Part shown: piece by piece, positions 24,533-37,300 of the stretch | Layout of the letters: every line of letters begins with the position of its first letter | How positions within the stretch are numbered: the stretch's first letter is position 1 | Origin: Typha latifolia | Lineage: Eukaryota > Streptophyta > Magnoliopsida > Poales > Typhaceae | DNA: 64,000 nt | NCBI GenBank assembly: GCA_019914945.1 | Contig: CM034107.1 | Location: 8,680,001-8,744,000 of the forward strand | Direction: 5' to 3' | Made by a program: the position numbers and the translations under genes | The notes under the pieces: model-generated | What the model was told of the DNA's origin: nothing | The model's database searches: none | The model's input: only the letters and a program-made list of their open reading frames with translations

Positions 24533-25400
24533 GGAAAAAAGAAAGAAACTATAATATTTACAATTTTATGTACCTGGAGAATAAATACTTGTTTAGGAAC
24601 TTAAAATATTTTGATGTAAATAAATCTCATTTAGTTGTTTTACTTCCCATATGATATGAGACGGTGTAAATTTACTGCATTTACTTGTGTATGGTAGATC
24701 CTTAAATATACGTAGGTAATGTTTTCATTATTGTTTGTACTTGAATATAGTGATGTTTGATAAACAACAGATATATGAAACATTGAGTAGGTGGTGTATT
24801 TGAATATAGTGATGTTTGATAAACAACACGGATGTGAAACATTTATTTGTCATTTTCAACTTTCTCTCATTATACGTTAGGTTCTGCTCACGATTGATGG
24901 TGTTCTATTTTGTCCTCACTACAACACTTAGTCTTGGCTGCTTGATTGTTTTGAAGGCATCATTGTAATTTGAGCTGGATAAGGAAAACATAATCTTCTA
25001 TGTTGTTGTACAGTAATACTAAAAACTCTTAAAGGATAAACGTTTTAACTAAAAGAAAAATGCCTGTTTAACTAGTGGTTAACTAAATTAGCCAAATAAA
25101 AACAGAGTTAAGCATTTTTCTTTCGGCTAAAATGCTTATTTAGTGAGTGTTTTATTTAAAATATTAAAAACATAAATTTTTACCGTTTTCATGGATTGTT
25201 TATTTCGATAAATTAAATTTAAAACAGTGCTTGTTTGGGTCAAAAACTCTTTTCTCGAATCTTTCTTCCAACGACGTATTATTTAGGACCTCCCGCAGCT
25301 TGCCATCTGAAGCAAATGGACACTCTTTCCAGGACACCCAGCTTGCCTTATTGAACTTTTTTTTCTTAACTATTTCCTTTCTCAGCCCAGGAGAGGAAGG
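24533..25400. other. Intergenic DNA, no gene seen
   Basis: Contains a directly repeated phrase TTGAATATAGTGATGTTTGA (24742 and about 24800) and an imperfect hairpin around AAAGAAAAATGC / GCATTTTTCTTT (25050-25125). The part at 25230-25400, next to the copia LTR, resembles the style of the 23.4-24.2 kb stretch. Confidence 0.4.
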
Positions 25401-25832
25401 TGAAAGACTTTCTCAAATCCAAAACAGGATCAGTTGAATCATGTAGATATAATTCTAGAAATATTAAAATAATATAAAAAACTAATTTGAATCGATAGTT
25501 ATTGCCGTGGATGCCAGAAGAAAGATGAAGGAGATGGTTGAAAACTTCTAAGAGATAGGTTTCACATCTTTTAGTTTCACACGTAATGGAAAATATGAAC
25601 TGAATTGATATTTTAAAACCATCCTCAGGGATCACAACCCAATAAGCTTTATCGTCACAAGCCCATTAATTGTGACATGAGTTTCTACACATTTGGAACC
25701 ATATCAACTTAATTATATTTCTAAAGCCCAAAATAAATTTATACTTATAAATTATTTAAGTGGGATTAACATAAATGGCAGGCCCATATATATTTTATTA
25801 AACATATGAGCCCACTAATTAAATTATTAACA
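25401..25832 (-). mobile_element. Copia element 3' LTR
   Basis: 432 bp beginning TGAAAGACTTTCTC and ending TTATTAACA on the plus strand. It matches the LTR at 33727-34150 with roughly 10% difference by eye, so the element is old. Beyond its right end lies AATCTCCCACTTGGGC, whose complement is the polypurine tract GCCCAAGTGGGAGATT of a minus-strand copia element. Confidence 0.9.
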
Positions 25833-26738
25833 ATCTCCCACTTGGGCTACATATGTCACTAGATAATGCACATGGTAAAGATAACTGTATTAAGCTAAAA
25901 AATGTCATTCAACAATAGAAATATCATTTAAATAAATCTAATCTATTAACTGAATAAGTATATGACTAAACTGATCTTTGCTACTATATTTGTAACAAGG
26001 CCAAATCAATAATCATAATACTAATACAATTAATGACATAGATCAAATATGAATGTGTAGCATGGAAGTTACATAAAAATGATATGTACAATTTCCAACT
26101 GATCCTCTTTATGACCCAAAAAGTCTAATGATCATATTTACAAGCACTATAAAATTGTAAATCATGATTTCATATCATAGTTGTCAAGACGAACATATAG
26201 ATTATTCTTGAACCTTAGTACGTACAATAAATAAAAAATATATTAATGCTCGATATGTGTCAAATAATTAAAACATAAAAGCAATACAAGCTCCCACTAA
26301 TTTAGAATATCGTCCAAAAAAAGAACTCCTATATGACCCACATGCTTATGAAACACTTTGGATGGCAAACCCTTCGTGAGTGAGTCAGCTATCATAAAGT
26401 TTGTCCTAATATTCTCAATTGACACCTCAAGACTTTAAACCTTTTTTTTTCACAGCTAAGAACTTGATTTCAATGTGCTTAGACTTTGACGAGCTACGAT
26501 TATTCTTGGAATATAACTCAGCAGCTTTATTATCACAATTGATACTCAATGGTTTCTAAATACTATCAACAATTTGCAGCCTGGTGATGAAGTTTTCCAG
26601 TCATATCCCATGATTGGATGCTTCATAGCAAGCTATAAATTTTGCTTCCATAGTAGAAGTAGCTATAAGTGTTTGTTTGATACTTTTCCAAGAAATAACC
26701 CCTCTTATTAGTATAGAAACATTACCTAAAGTGGATCT
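25833..26738 (-). pseudogene. Copia RNase H and 3' untranslated part
   Basis: On the minus strand from 26738 downward the RNase H end of copia pol is clear: RSTLGNVSILIRGVISWKS, then a KQTLIATSTMEAKFIACYEA stretch, then INCDNKAAELYSKN, SKHIEIKF and DSLTKGLP. The catalytic acids in MEAKF and CDNKA are visible. One stop interrupts it near 26556. The preceding reverse transcriptase is missing: the frame ends abruptly at 26738, where an LTR-like TGTAACAACC begins. Confidence 0.85.
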
Positions 26739-26986
26739 TGTAACAACCTAGTACTCCTTATTTTTATTTTATTATTTATTTATTTAGGTATTTCTTTCTT
26801 AATTAATACAAATAGATTAAGACATTAATTATTAATATATATTCATCAATATGATTATTATTAATTATAATTAATTAATGACTAATTAGGTTATAAACTA
26901 TTACACATAAATATAGGTAATACTTATATTTATTTATTTACTTATATGTCTATTAGATTAATAGATAGATTTGTAAATTATAATTA
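26739..26986 (+). mobile_element. LTR-head fragment
   Basis: Begins TGTAACAACCTAGTACTCC exactly at the break in copia pol and continues as AT-rich DNA until the next TGTAACAACC at 26987. It looks like the first 250 bp of another gypsy-type LTR, into which copy 2 was inserted or to which it was joined. Confidence 0.4.
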
Positions 26987-27231
26987 TGTAACAACCCAAC
27001 CTTAAAAAAATTAAATAAATAAATAACTAATTGCATGGCACGACGTGGCCGGCCTGGTGCCATGCAGTGGTGGGAGGGGAGGGCACCACGCACCCCAACC
27101 ACTGGCTTGGCCAACCTGGCCGGGCCAACTAGCGCGGTGGGCCTTGCCACCGCCACCGCGACCTCCCTCCCCACCGCCTTTCTCTCTTTTATCTTTATCC
27201 TCACTCTCTCCCTCTTTCGGTCTCTCTCTCA

Positions 27232-27283
<52 letters not shown>

Positions 27284-30040
27284 GCTCTCTAGCTCTCTTT
27301 CTCTTGCCTTTGGGCTTGGGCTCGCTAGAGCCGAGCCGCTGGATGGCCACCAACGGCCGGTGCCCTCCCCAGCTGGCCACCAACCCCCTCCCTCACCTTC
27401 TCATTCTTCTCTTCTCTTTTCTTCTTCTTTCCTTTCTTTCTTCTTCTTCTTTCTTCTTCATCTTCTTCCTCAGCTGTTCCCCTTCTGCAACAGTGTTGGG
27501 CTCGACCTAGCACTGTAGCAGACAGTGTCGAGCCCAGCATTATGACAAGGGATTGTTCCCTTTTAATTTGTTTATATTAATTATATGATTTAGTTTCTAA
27601 AATTTAGGTAAATCAGATGGTAGATTATTTTGATAATTTACACTCACTAGTATAAGTATTAGCTAAGTATTTTTAGTATATATAATAATTTATTTATTAT
27701 AATTATAAATACTTGCATATGATTATATATAGTTTAGCCATTAATACATGTAATCATATTGATAATAATCTTATATTTTATATAGTTAGTTTTATTAAAA
27801 ATAATTAAATTATATAAGTTTCTATTAATGTTTATGTATGCTTATATAGGCATATATTTAATATATTTGAATATACAATGTGTTTTTAGCACATTATTAT
27901 TATATATTATTTTCTATGCAATAAAATGCTGAGCTTAGATAATTATTTTTATATTTATGAATAATGATTATTATATATATGATTAGTAACTAGTTAAGTA
28001 AAATAAGTATTATTTTTAGTAATTGCCAAATAATTGAATTATAGTTAGCTATTTTATGTACATATATTTTAATTATATTATTGTATATCTGATTCTTTTA
28101 TGCTTAAAGAGATTAATTATTATAGGCCTAATATATAATTAGAATAAGGTTATCATAATTATATATATATATATATATATGTACTGTATATCAAGTTATT
28201 TAATAAAATCAAATAATTTACTATAGTTTACACCAATGAATTCTAAATGGGATAAACGGCTAACATCATATTAATTAAATATTTCCAGATCTCGAACCCC
28301 CTTATGTGAGACCCCGTGGACCCTGACGATGAGTTGATGTTTGACTGACGGAATGAGAGATGCGTGATTCGTGTCTTCTGATCAAACTGAGTAGTCTAAT
28401 CCCCTAGACGCCTTTCTCAAATTAAGTTATATTATATATTATGTACATGCATATTTTGGCCTCCAGCATGATTATATGACTTTATCTAGAGATGATTATA
28501 GTCGAACATATTTTTATCATGCATATAATTAGGCTGATCTTGGATATGAGTATGATATGATGATAAATAGAGATGATAAGAGATGATTATACTATTGTAA
28601 GGTTATGTCTAGTTGATTTGTAGCATAAGTATGCATGTAATAGATTAGCATGAGTATACATGTGTTGACTACATAGTTGGAGACTACATTGTATCATTTT
28701 TCCCTTGATTCCTATTCTACCTAAATTTCTATTATATAGTGAGTTGTTATCATACTGGATATATGCATATGATCTGTCATTTAGAAGGAAAGCATGAAAT
28801 GTGATTGATAGGATAGTTGATAGAAAGCGTGAGGATATCCGAGTGGGCGCGAGGATTAGGACGCGCTTGATGGATAATTGATCGCTCGACATAGTTGCGA
28901 TCATATTAGCCTTGCATTCGAGGTCGTTAGTCTATGTGCGCAGCAAACATTCAGACACATGCCGTTCGCTAGGGCATATGTGGCGAGTTATCCTCACGAG
29001 GTTTCTATCAACTCGGAAGCATGCCCGGTTTGGATGGATGTTGATACCCTAGTGGGTGGCGGGGTATGGTTATATTTGAGATACTCTTGCGGGTGGCGGA
29101 GTATGCTCTAAGCCTTCGGACATGATGTTGAGACCGGGTACCGAGTATTGACTATGCATAGTGGTCTAGTATGATGATATTATACCGAGATGTTGGTGAC
29201 GATTGTAATGTTAAGAAATGCATATGATTTCATTATCATTTGGTTACCTGATTATCGAGTGATAAATATACATCATATATGGTTGCATTTGATATCATAG
29301 CATAGTCATGGTCGGCATGCATCATATGTCATATTTGAGAGAGAGTTGTGATGATAGTGTGACATGGAGATCTGTTTACTCATTGTCGAGGAGTATATAC
29401 TTTTATCAGTTATGACGTGTTATTTACTTTTCATTTATATATTATTAAGGATACATTCATATACTCATTCATGATATAATGCTCTTGATGATTCATATTA
29501 TCCAGTACATGATTTATTCTCTGTTTGGCATCACTAATTCGAGGTAAGGTTTATTCACTGAGCTTTTTGCTCATGACTCTCTTTATTTTTTTTTAACCCC
29601 CATAGATATTATGAGGTGAGCTATAGATGCGAGATGGTATAGATGATAATTTATATAGAAATTAAGCTGTACCAATATTTGATATTTGTACTCTTTTGTA
29701 TTAGACGATAATTTGTATAATACAGGTCGAATCATGGTGTACTCTTGTATTAGTTATTTTAGTTGTATCTTGATGGCTAATTGTGGCCTGTGTGGGTCCT
29801 GCCAGATTATATAGTGGTCTAGTGTATTATTGTGGACTTGGATATTCATATATTAACATATTTATTTGGTTAATAGTATGATTTATTTGGTGATGGATTA
29901 TGTGAGCATGGATATGTTAGCAGATTTTTATTTGATGATATCATGATTATATGTGCATAAGAGTGTATTTGTGTGTGATGGGCCTCGCCCGACCTGTCGC
30001 GTGCGTCGTGCGTGCCGTGTGGGCGCGTGGGAATGCACTT
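26987..30040 (+). mobile_element. Ty3/gypsy long terminal repeat, copy 2, nested in copia
   Basis: Starts TGTAACAACCCAACC and is colinear with copies 1 and 3 in inverted orientation. Shared parts include the GGCACGACGTGG block, a TC-rich stretch with (CT)n at 27236-27281, a gradient to AT-rich DNA, and the GC-rich end GTGTGGGCGCGTGGGAATGCA. Compared with copy 3 the last 30 bp or so, including the terminal GGGGCGTTA, are missing, and copia sequence resumes directly. There is no target duplication. Short frames in the CT-rich part are low-complexity. Confidence 0.75.
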
Positions 30041-32712
30041 GGCAATTCTACAAGGTCTCAAATGCCATTGTCTTCCATAGATTTCATCTCTTCTTTCATG
30101 GCTTCGATTCACTTTTCAGAGTTAGCACATAGTTTGGCTTAACAATAGCGCATAGATTTCATCCACATCTTTCAATCATGTATCAAACTCACGCTCTTGG
30201 AGATAGACAACATAATCATCGGAAATTGTTGATCTCCTTTCTCTAGTAGATCTCCTTAAATGTACAAATATTTGAGATGGTTGAGATGCTTTCGCTATCA
30301 CTGAAGATGATTCCTCAACCTAAGTGGATGTTTCCTCCAACTAGGTTGAAGGTAGCACAATAGTGTCAAAGTTCACTACATTATCCAGATTTGCTACAAT
30401 GACAGTGTCAGGAATGGTTACCCGATCATCTTCTATAGCAATAGTAGTGTCTATAATAGAAAAGTTGATACTTTTCTTAAAGACTATATTCCTTATTTTA
30501 GTGCTCCCACTATCCTTAATAAATTTGTCATTGCCCACTTTGAAAAAGGACCTGTTTGAGGAGTCATAGAACTTGATACTTCTCAATCTTTCAGAATAAC
30601 CCATAAAATAGCAATTGACAGTTCTTGAGTCTAATTTTCTTTCATTCAGCTTATAAGGCCTAGCCTCAGTTGGACATCCCCAAACATGTAAATGCCTAAT
30701 ACTAAACTTTTTGCTTGTCCATAACTCATAAGGGGTTTTTGTCACTGCTTTACTAGGTACTCTATTTAGTAAATAAAGTGCGGTCTTTATTGCCTCACCC
30801 CACAATGACTGGCAAAGAAGAATGACTCATCATACTTCTTACCATGTCCTTCAAGGTCTGATTTCGTCGCTTAGTTACACCATTTTGATTTGGTTTTCCT
30901 AGCATGGTATATTGAGGAACGATACTGTATTCGACAAGGTATTGTACAAAAGGCTTAGAACGTTATTCTCCTAATCCGTCATATCTGCCATAGTATTCGC
31001 CACCACAATCAGATTTCACGACTTTAATCTTCTTGCCCAGTTAGTTCTCAACTTTGGCTTTGAAGAGCTTGAACATGTCTAGGGATTACGACTTCTCATA
31101 GATTAGGTACAAGTAACCATAGCGTAAATAATTGTCTATGAACGTAATAAAGTATGCTTGACCATTCCATGAAGCTTTAAATAATGGTCCACATATATCT
31201 GTACGTATTAGTTCTAAGACGTCATTGCACCTATTTGCACCTTTATTTCTTTTATCAGTTGTTTTCCCTTTAATACACTCTATGCAAACATCAAAGTCTA
31301 ACATCAAGAGATTCAAGAATTCCTAGTGACATCAGCATTTCTAGGCGTTATTTTGATATATGCCCTAAGAACCTATGCCACAACATAGAAAAATTTTCAT
31401 TTGTCAATTTTCGCTTTATACCTATGTTACTTGTATGCATAATTTTATTGTCATTAGAAGTCAAGGTGTTTAACATATAAAGCTTATCAATCAAGGAACA
31501 TGTACCAACTAGAATTGAATTTTGAAAATTACTAAATTTTCCATTTCCAAATGAACAAGTGTAACCGAATTTGTCCAAACATAAAATAGAAACCAAATTC
31601 CATTGAAAAGACTGTACAATGAAAGTATTTTCCAAATCCAGAAATACATTAGTTCCTAAACAAAGCCTAAAAACACCTATAGCTTCTACTTTAGCCTTTT
31701 CGCCATTTCTTGTAAAGATGTATCTTTCACTATCAGTTGGCTGTTGGCTCCTGAGACAACCCTGTATAGTAACACTTATGTGAGTGGTAGCACCAGTATT
31801 CAACCACCAAGTGTCATTAGGCACAATTGCTAAATTAACTTCTAAACTGACAAAGTTGAGAAGCATATTTTTCTTTACATGCCATTTGGCATACTTGGGG
31901 CAATCTTTCTTCATATTGCCCGCTTTCTTGCAGAAGAAATAGTTGAATTCCTGATTATATTTCTTGTGCTCTTTATGGCTTGAAGTCCCCATTTCTGAAT
32001 TTTTCTTACTTTTATCTTTATTGTTTGTCCTCTTTCTTTTCTTGCTCGAGTCCTCTAAGGTGAATCGCAAATGAGCACTCTCAGATGTCTCATGCTTTAG
32101 TCTCTCTTCCTCTTGCACACACTGAGCTATAAGCTCATTCAAAGTCCACTTTTCCTTTTGTGTGTTATAACTGATTTTGAACTATGTAGGAAGAGATATC
32201 AAGATTAAATGCACGAGTATGTCATCAAACATCTCTAACTTTAGTGTCTTAAGTCTTGTCATAAGATTAGACATCTCCATAATGTACTTATGGATACTTC
32301 CCTTTCCTCGATACTGCATTAAGATAAACTTAGTCAGAATAGTGCTTGTCTCGACCTTTTCATTTGCAGTGAATCGGTCTGCTATCTATTTAAGGAAAGA
32401 TTTGGCATTTTCCTCTTCAGGAAGTGAGTCTTTGATGGATTCCAGAATGGACAGCTTTATGATCATAAGACTCATGCAATTTGATCGCTCCCATTTCTCA
32501 AATATAATTTTTTGTTCAGTAGTACTTTTGCTGTTCAGATATGTAGGGCAATCATGTCTGAATGCATAGTCAAGATTCATGCAGCCTAACACGGTCATAA
32601 CGTATTCTTTCAATTTCTTAAAATTTGTGCCATTAAGCACAGGGATGTTGTTAACATTAGCAGATATTGAGTTTGTTGCATAAAACAAAGAAAACTCACA
32701 ATTATTAAACAA
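30041..32712 (-). pseudogene. Copia gag-protease-integrase, broken
   Basis: Read on the minus strand: gag (32712 to about 31900; VLNGTNFKKLKEYV, FILMQYRGKGSIHKYI), a zinc knuckle with FFCKKAGNMKKDCPKY at 31930, and the protease at 31800 with WWLNTGATTHIS, where the catalytic Asp of DSGAT is Asn. Next come LWHRFLGHIS and the integrase with CIECIKGKTTDKRN, LIRTDICGP and YFITFIDNYLRYGYLY (31316-31086). The integrase end lies at 30805-30341 (ALYLLNRVPSKAV, TPYELWTSKK, WGCPTEARPY). Stops lie between these blocks. The frame enters the beginning of the reverse transcriptase (MKEEMKSMEDNGI, DLVEL) and stops at 30041, where gypsy LTR copy 2 takes over. The element can make no functional protein. Confidence 0.9.
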
Positions 32713-33712
32713 TTAATTTTAGAAAATACCTAGCACAACATTAATATCAAGTGTTTGGACAGTAATATTAACTGTAAATGGTATTCTTATCATAGTGATC
32801 AAACATTGATAATAAATCATGTCAATTAATAAATCTATCTTTGGACAAATTTACTAATTACATGGAAACCTCATAATTGTCACATTTTTATCACCACATC
32901 TATATATGCAATTCAACCGAATGTTAATTTTCCTTTCGGTCAACTAATATCCGCATGAATTTGCATACACACAAAACCAATCAATTATTCACAATAGACT
33001 AATCTACACAATAGAGGTCACTTTGGCAACATATTGTTTCAACTAATCCATTTTCAATTATATTTCTTGAATGATTATGAGTTAATCCTTAAAATCCAAA
33101 AGAATTATGGACAAAATCTTTAATTTCCATAATTGAAAGAATTAACTTAAATAATCTTTAAAAAAAAACTTAGAGTTGCAATTTCAATAATTACAACCAA
33201 ATCGCATAGGAAATGGCAGTTAAGATTTTAAAACAAAAAACCCTAACCACTACAAACTAAAATTACAATCGCCACCGCAGCACGAGCCTAAGAGACAGAT
33301 GATCGTAAAGATCGCAAAGAACGCAGACTGTCGAGCGACTTTTCTCACAGGGGAGATCGCGTGATCCATGCCGTGATAAAATACTTGAAACATGAATTCA
33401 CTAAAAAAAATGGATTCACGTGACCGTACTCTGAATTTGAATCTTGATTAAAAAATTCAGTAAAACATTTCTTTAAAATATGGAAAGATTTGTATAATCT
33501 TTTACCAATTGCATGCATCCATATAAAACCAAAAACATCTCCTTTCCATGAACAAAGGAACCGATCCAATAAATTGCTTCAGTCTTTCAAAATAAAAAAA
33601 AATGTTCATTTTCATATATCCTGAATCATGAACCGTAATTTCCAAAATTTCATAAGAAGAAAATTATGCCAATCTTAATTCTCAAAAATTATATCAAACA
33701 TAATTCAACACC
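32713..33712 (-). mobile_element. Copia leader region
   Basis: About 1 kb of AT-rich DNA between the gag start and the primer-binding site. This is longer than usual for copia leaders, so part of it may be an insertion. No gene is seen. Confidence 0.5.
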
Positions 33713-33724
33713 GCTCTGATACCA
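33713..33724 (-). other. Copia primer-binding site
   Basis: The minus strand reads TGGTATCAGAGC, complementary to the 3' end of initiator methionine tRNA, two bases inside the LTR end. This fixes the element's orientation and the 5' LTR. Confidence 0.92.
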
Positions 33725-33726
33725 AT

Positions 33727-34150
33727 TGAAAGACTTTCTCAAATCCAAAACAAAATAAGTTGAATCATGTAGATATAATTCTAAAGATATTAAAATAATA
33801 TAAAAAACTAACATGAAACGATAGTCATTGCCATTGATGCCAGAAGAAAGATGAAGGAGATGGTTGAAAACTTTTAAGGGATGAGTTTCACATCTTTCAA
33901 TTTCACACATAATGGAGAATAGGAATTGAATCGGTATTTTAAAATCATCCTCACGGATCACAACCCAATAAGCTTTATCATCATAAGCCCATTAATTGTG
34001 ACGTGGACTTCTACACATTTGGAATCATATCAACTTAATTATATTTCTAAAACCTAAAATAAATTTAAACTTATAAATCACTTAAGTGGGCTTAACATAA
34101 AGGGCAGACTCATATACATTTTATTAAATATATGAGCCCACTAATCAAAT
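33727..34150 (-). mobile_element. Copia element 5' LTR
   Basis: Partner of the LTR at 25401-25832. The outer end (near 34150) lacks the final TTAACA seen in the other copy and merges into DNA of different composition. No 5-bp target duplication is visible, suggesting a small deletion at this end. Confidence 0.88.
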
Positions 34151-34315
34151 AAAATGTTGCGTTGTAGTAGTTGTTTCCTACAAGTGGAAAAGCGAAAGCC
34201 CTTGGCCTTCCCCATTGATCTAAACAGGAAATACCATTCATATCCAAGTTTGGGATAACGCATCTATGAATCAGATTGAGATTCTTTCGATGTACTTCTA
34301 TTCCCCTTTTTCTCT
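34151..34315. other. Unassigned DNA between copia and hAT elements
   Basis: Balanced composition with AAAAGCGAAAGCCCTTGG, a phrase of plant mitochondrial style. It may belong with the possible organelle-derived DNA at 23.4-24.2 kb and 25.2-25.4 kb, now split by the copia insertion. No gene is recognised. Confidence 0.25.
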
Positions 34316-34323
34316 GCCACTAC

Positions 34324-37300
34324 CTGGGAAGCACGGATACTCCATTTTGGGTGGAGTATCCGTATCTGATACGTATCAGATACAGATATAAGACGGATAC
34401 GTATCCGATATGTTTTCAGAGTATCCTAAATTTAAATAATTAATTTTTATTTTCGGATATGGGGTGGATACGGTTGGATACGTTGGGGATACGTTTTGGG
34501 TTTAATTGGGTAACCGAACGAGTTTAATTTTATAAACCCGTTAAGAAATTTAACTTACGAGCCCTTCGTTCCACCCCCAATTCGATATCAATCAAACCGT
34601 GCCCTAGCTCTCCACCCCTCTCTCTCTCAACAAGCCAACCGACGCCGCCACCGCTCTCCCTTCTCCCCCCTCTCTCTCGACGAACTAGCCGATGAAGGTA
34701 TGCTCTGTTTATTTCTTCTCTCGACGAACTAGCTTTTTTTTCTTCAATTTCTTCTCAATTTTTCCTTGATTTCTTCTCTGAATTTTCCATTTGATTTCTT
34801 CCACTTCCCCTTCTTAAATTTTGTTTTAAGTTACTTTTCTCAGTGTTTTTATTTTTTTTTCCTTTTCTTTTTTCAGTTTTTTTCTCCCTTCTCTGAATTT
34901 TTTTTCTTCTTCCATTGTGCAGATTTCTTCTCTGATTTTGTTTTCCTTTTCTTCTTTGCCTTATTTACAGTTTAATTAATTATGTATGATCACTTAAGTA
35001 TTGCATGTCTGAATTTTCAAAGATTTATTGCTTTAAACCTTCTCTAGTTGCTTAAGTATTACAATTCTGAATTTTCAGATTTATTCCATTATTAGATTCC
35101 TAGATTAGCCGGTTATATTTAATTTGAATGACATGAATTCATCTTCTTAAATATTAGTATACCAGTTAGAACTAATACTAATAGTTAGATTAGTACATTG
35201 TAAGAACTTAGAATTTCTCTATTTTATTTTTATCACAGATAAATGACTACTGAAAGTATGAGTTCTAGTACTAATAGTGTAGCGGTTGATGAGATTGCTC
35301 CGCTTTGGAAATATGTAACCAAATTAGAAAAGATGGGAGAAGGAGGAGGGAATATGAGGTTTCAGTGCAATTATTGTCAGCAAATATACAAAGGATCTTA
35401 TTATAGAGTAAAGGCTCATGTGATTAGAATTAGTGGATGTGGAATCAAACCATGCCCTAAAGTAAATAGTCAGCATGTTGTGGAGATGAAAAGGATAATA
35501 GAGTAGGCTGAGTTAAAAATAAAGAACTCTATGCCAAAGTTAGTACCATTGCCAATGTCAATTCAACATGGAACTTCTAGTATGCGACTTGCAACTTCTT
35601 CTAACATGCCCTATGGATCAAAGAAAAGAAGGTCTAGAGAAACAGCTCTTGAGAAGTCATTTAATATGGCTTCTCGTAATCAATTACATAGTCAAATTGT
35701 TATAATGTTTTACTTTGCTGGGTTATCTTTTCATCTTGCTAGGAACCCATATTATGTTAAGTCTTATACTTTTGCAACTAACAGTCAAATAGCAGGTTAT
35801 TTGCCTCCTAGATATAATATATTGAGAACCAACACTTTTGCAACAAGAAAGAGCAAACATTGTAAGGTTATTGGAACCCATTAAGGGCACATGGAATGAA
35901 ACAGGGGTTAGCATTGTGTGTGATGGCTGGACAGATGCACAAAGAAGACCTCTTATCAATTTTTTGACAGTGACTGAGAATGGTCCCATGTTTTTTAGAA
36001 CTGTAAACTGTGAGGGGGAGTACAAATATAAATTCTTTATATCTAACTTGATAAGTAAAGTAATTGAAGAAGTTGGAGCACAAAATGTGGTGCAAGCCAT
36101 TATTGATAATGCCCATGTTTGTAAGTCAGCTAGAATGCTTATAGAGGCTCAGCATTCAAATATTTTTTGGACTCCATGTGTTGTCCATATCCTCAACCTT
36201 ACATTAAAGAATATATGTGCATCAAAAAACACTGAGGGGAATGAGCTTGTTTTTTATGAATGTAGTTGGCCATCCATTGTGGCAGGGGATGTGATGTGCA
36301 TCAAAATTTTTATCATGCAACACTCTATGCGACTTTGTCATTTTCAATGAATTTATAAATTTGAAGTTGATTGCTGTTGTTGATACACATTTTTGCCTCA
36401 ACTATTGTGATGCTGAGGAGATTCAAAACTATCAAACGCAGGCTACAAACGATGGTTATTAGTGATAAATGGAATTCTTATAGAGAGGATGATATAGGAA
36501 AGGTATAATTTGTGAAAGAGAAAGTTCTTGATGATATATGGTGGGACAAAATTAAATATATATTATCTTTTACTGAGCATATTTATTCAATGCTGAGATT
36601 TGCTAATACTAACAAACCTTGCCTCCATTTGATTTATGAAATGTGGGATGATATGATTGAAAGAGTGAAAACAACTATATACAGACATGAGGCAAAAAAA
36701 GAAGATGAAGAGTCAGCTTTCTACTCAGTTGTGCATAAAATTCTTGTTGATAAATGGGATAGAAGCAATACTCCTCTTCATTGTTTAGCACACTCGTTGA
36801 ATCCAAGGTAAAGTCGATGCTTAAAAATTTATTACATAGTTGGTTATTTCTTTTGGTTTATAGTTTTGTTAATTTAACTTTTGTGCTCTTCTTACTAGGT
36901 ATTATACCAATACTTGGATTAGTGAGGATCCAAATCGCACTCCTCCACACAAAGATCTAGAAATTTTTCGTATGAGAAACAAGTGTTTAAAGAGGTTCTT
37001 TCCAAACGGAGAAGAGATGAGAATTTTAAATAATGAGTATGCCAAATTTTCAACTGCAACAAACGATTTTGATAACCATGATTCTATTGAAGATAGAGAT
37101 ATTCTTGATCCAAAGAAGTGGTGGGTCATTCATGGTGCTTTTGCACCTAACCTTCAAAATTTAACACTTAAATTACTCAGGCAACTGTGTTCATCATCAT
37201 GTTGTGAGAGGAATTAGAGCACATGTTCATTTATTCACTCAATGAAAAGAAACAAGATTACTCCACAACAAGCAGAGGATCTAGTTTTTGTCCATAACAA

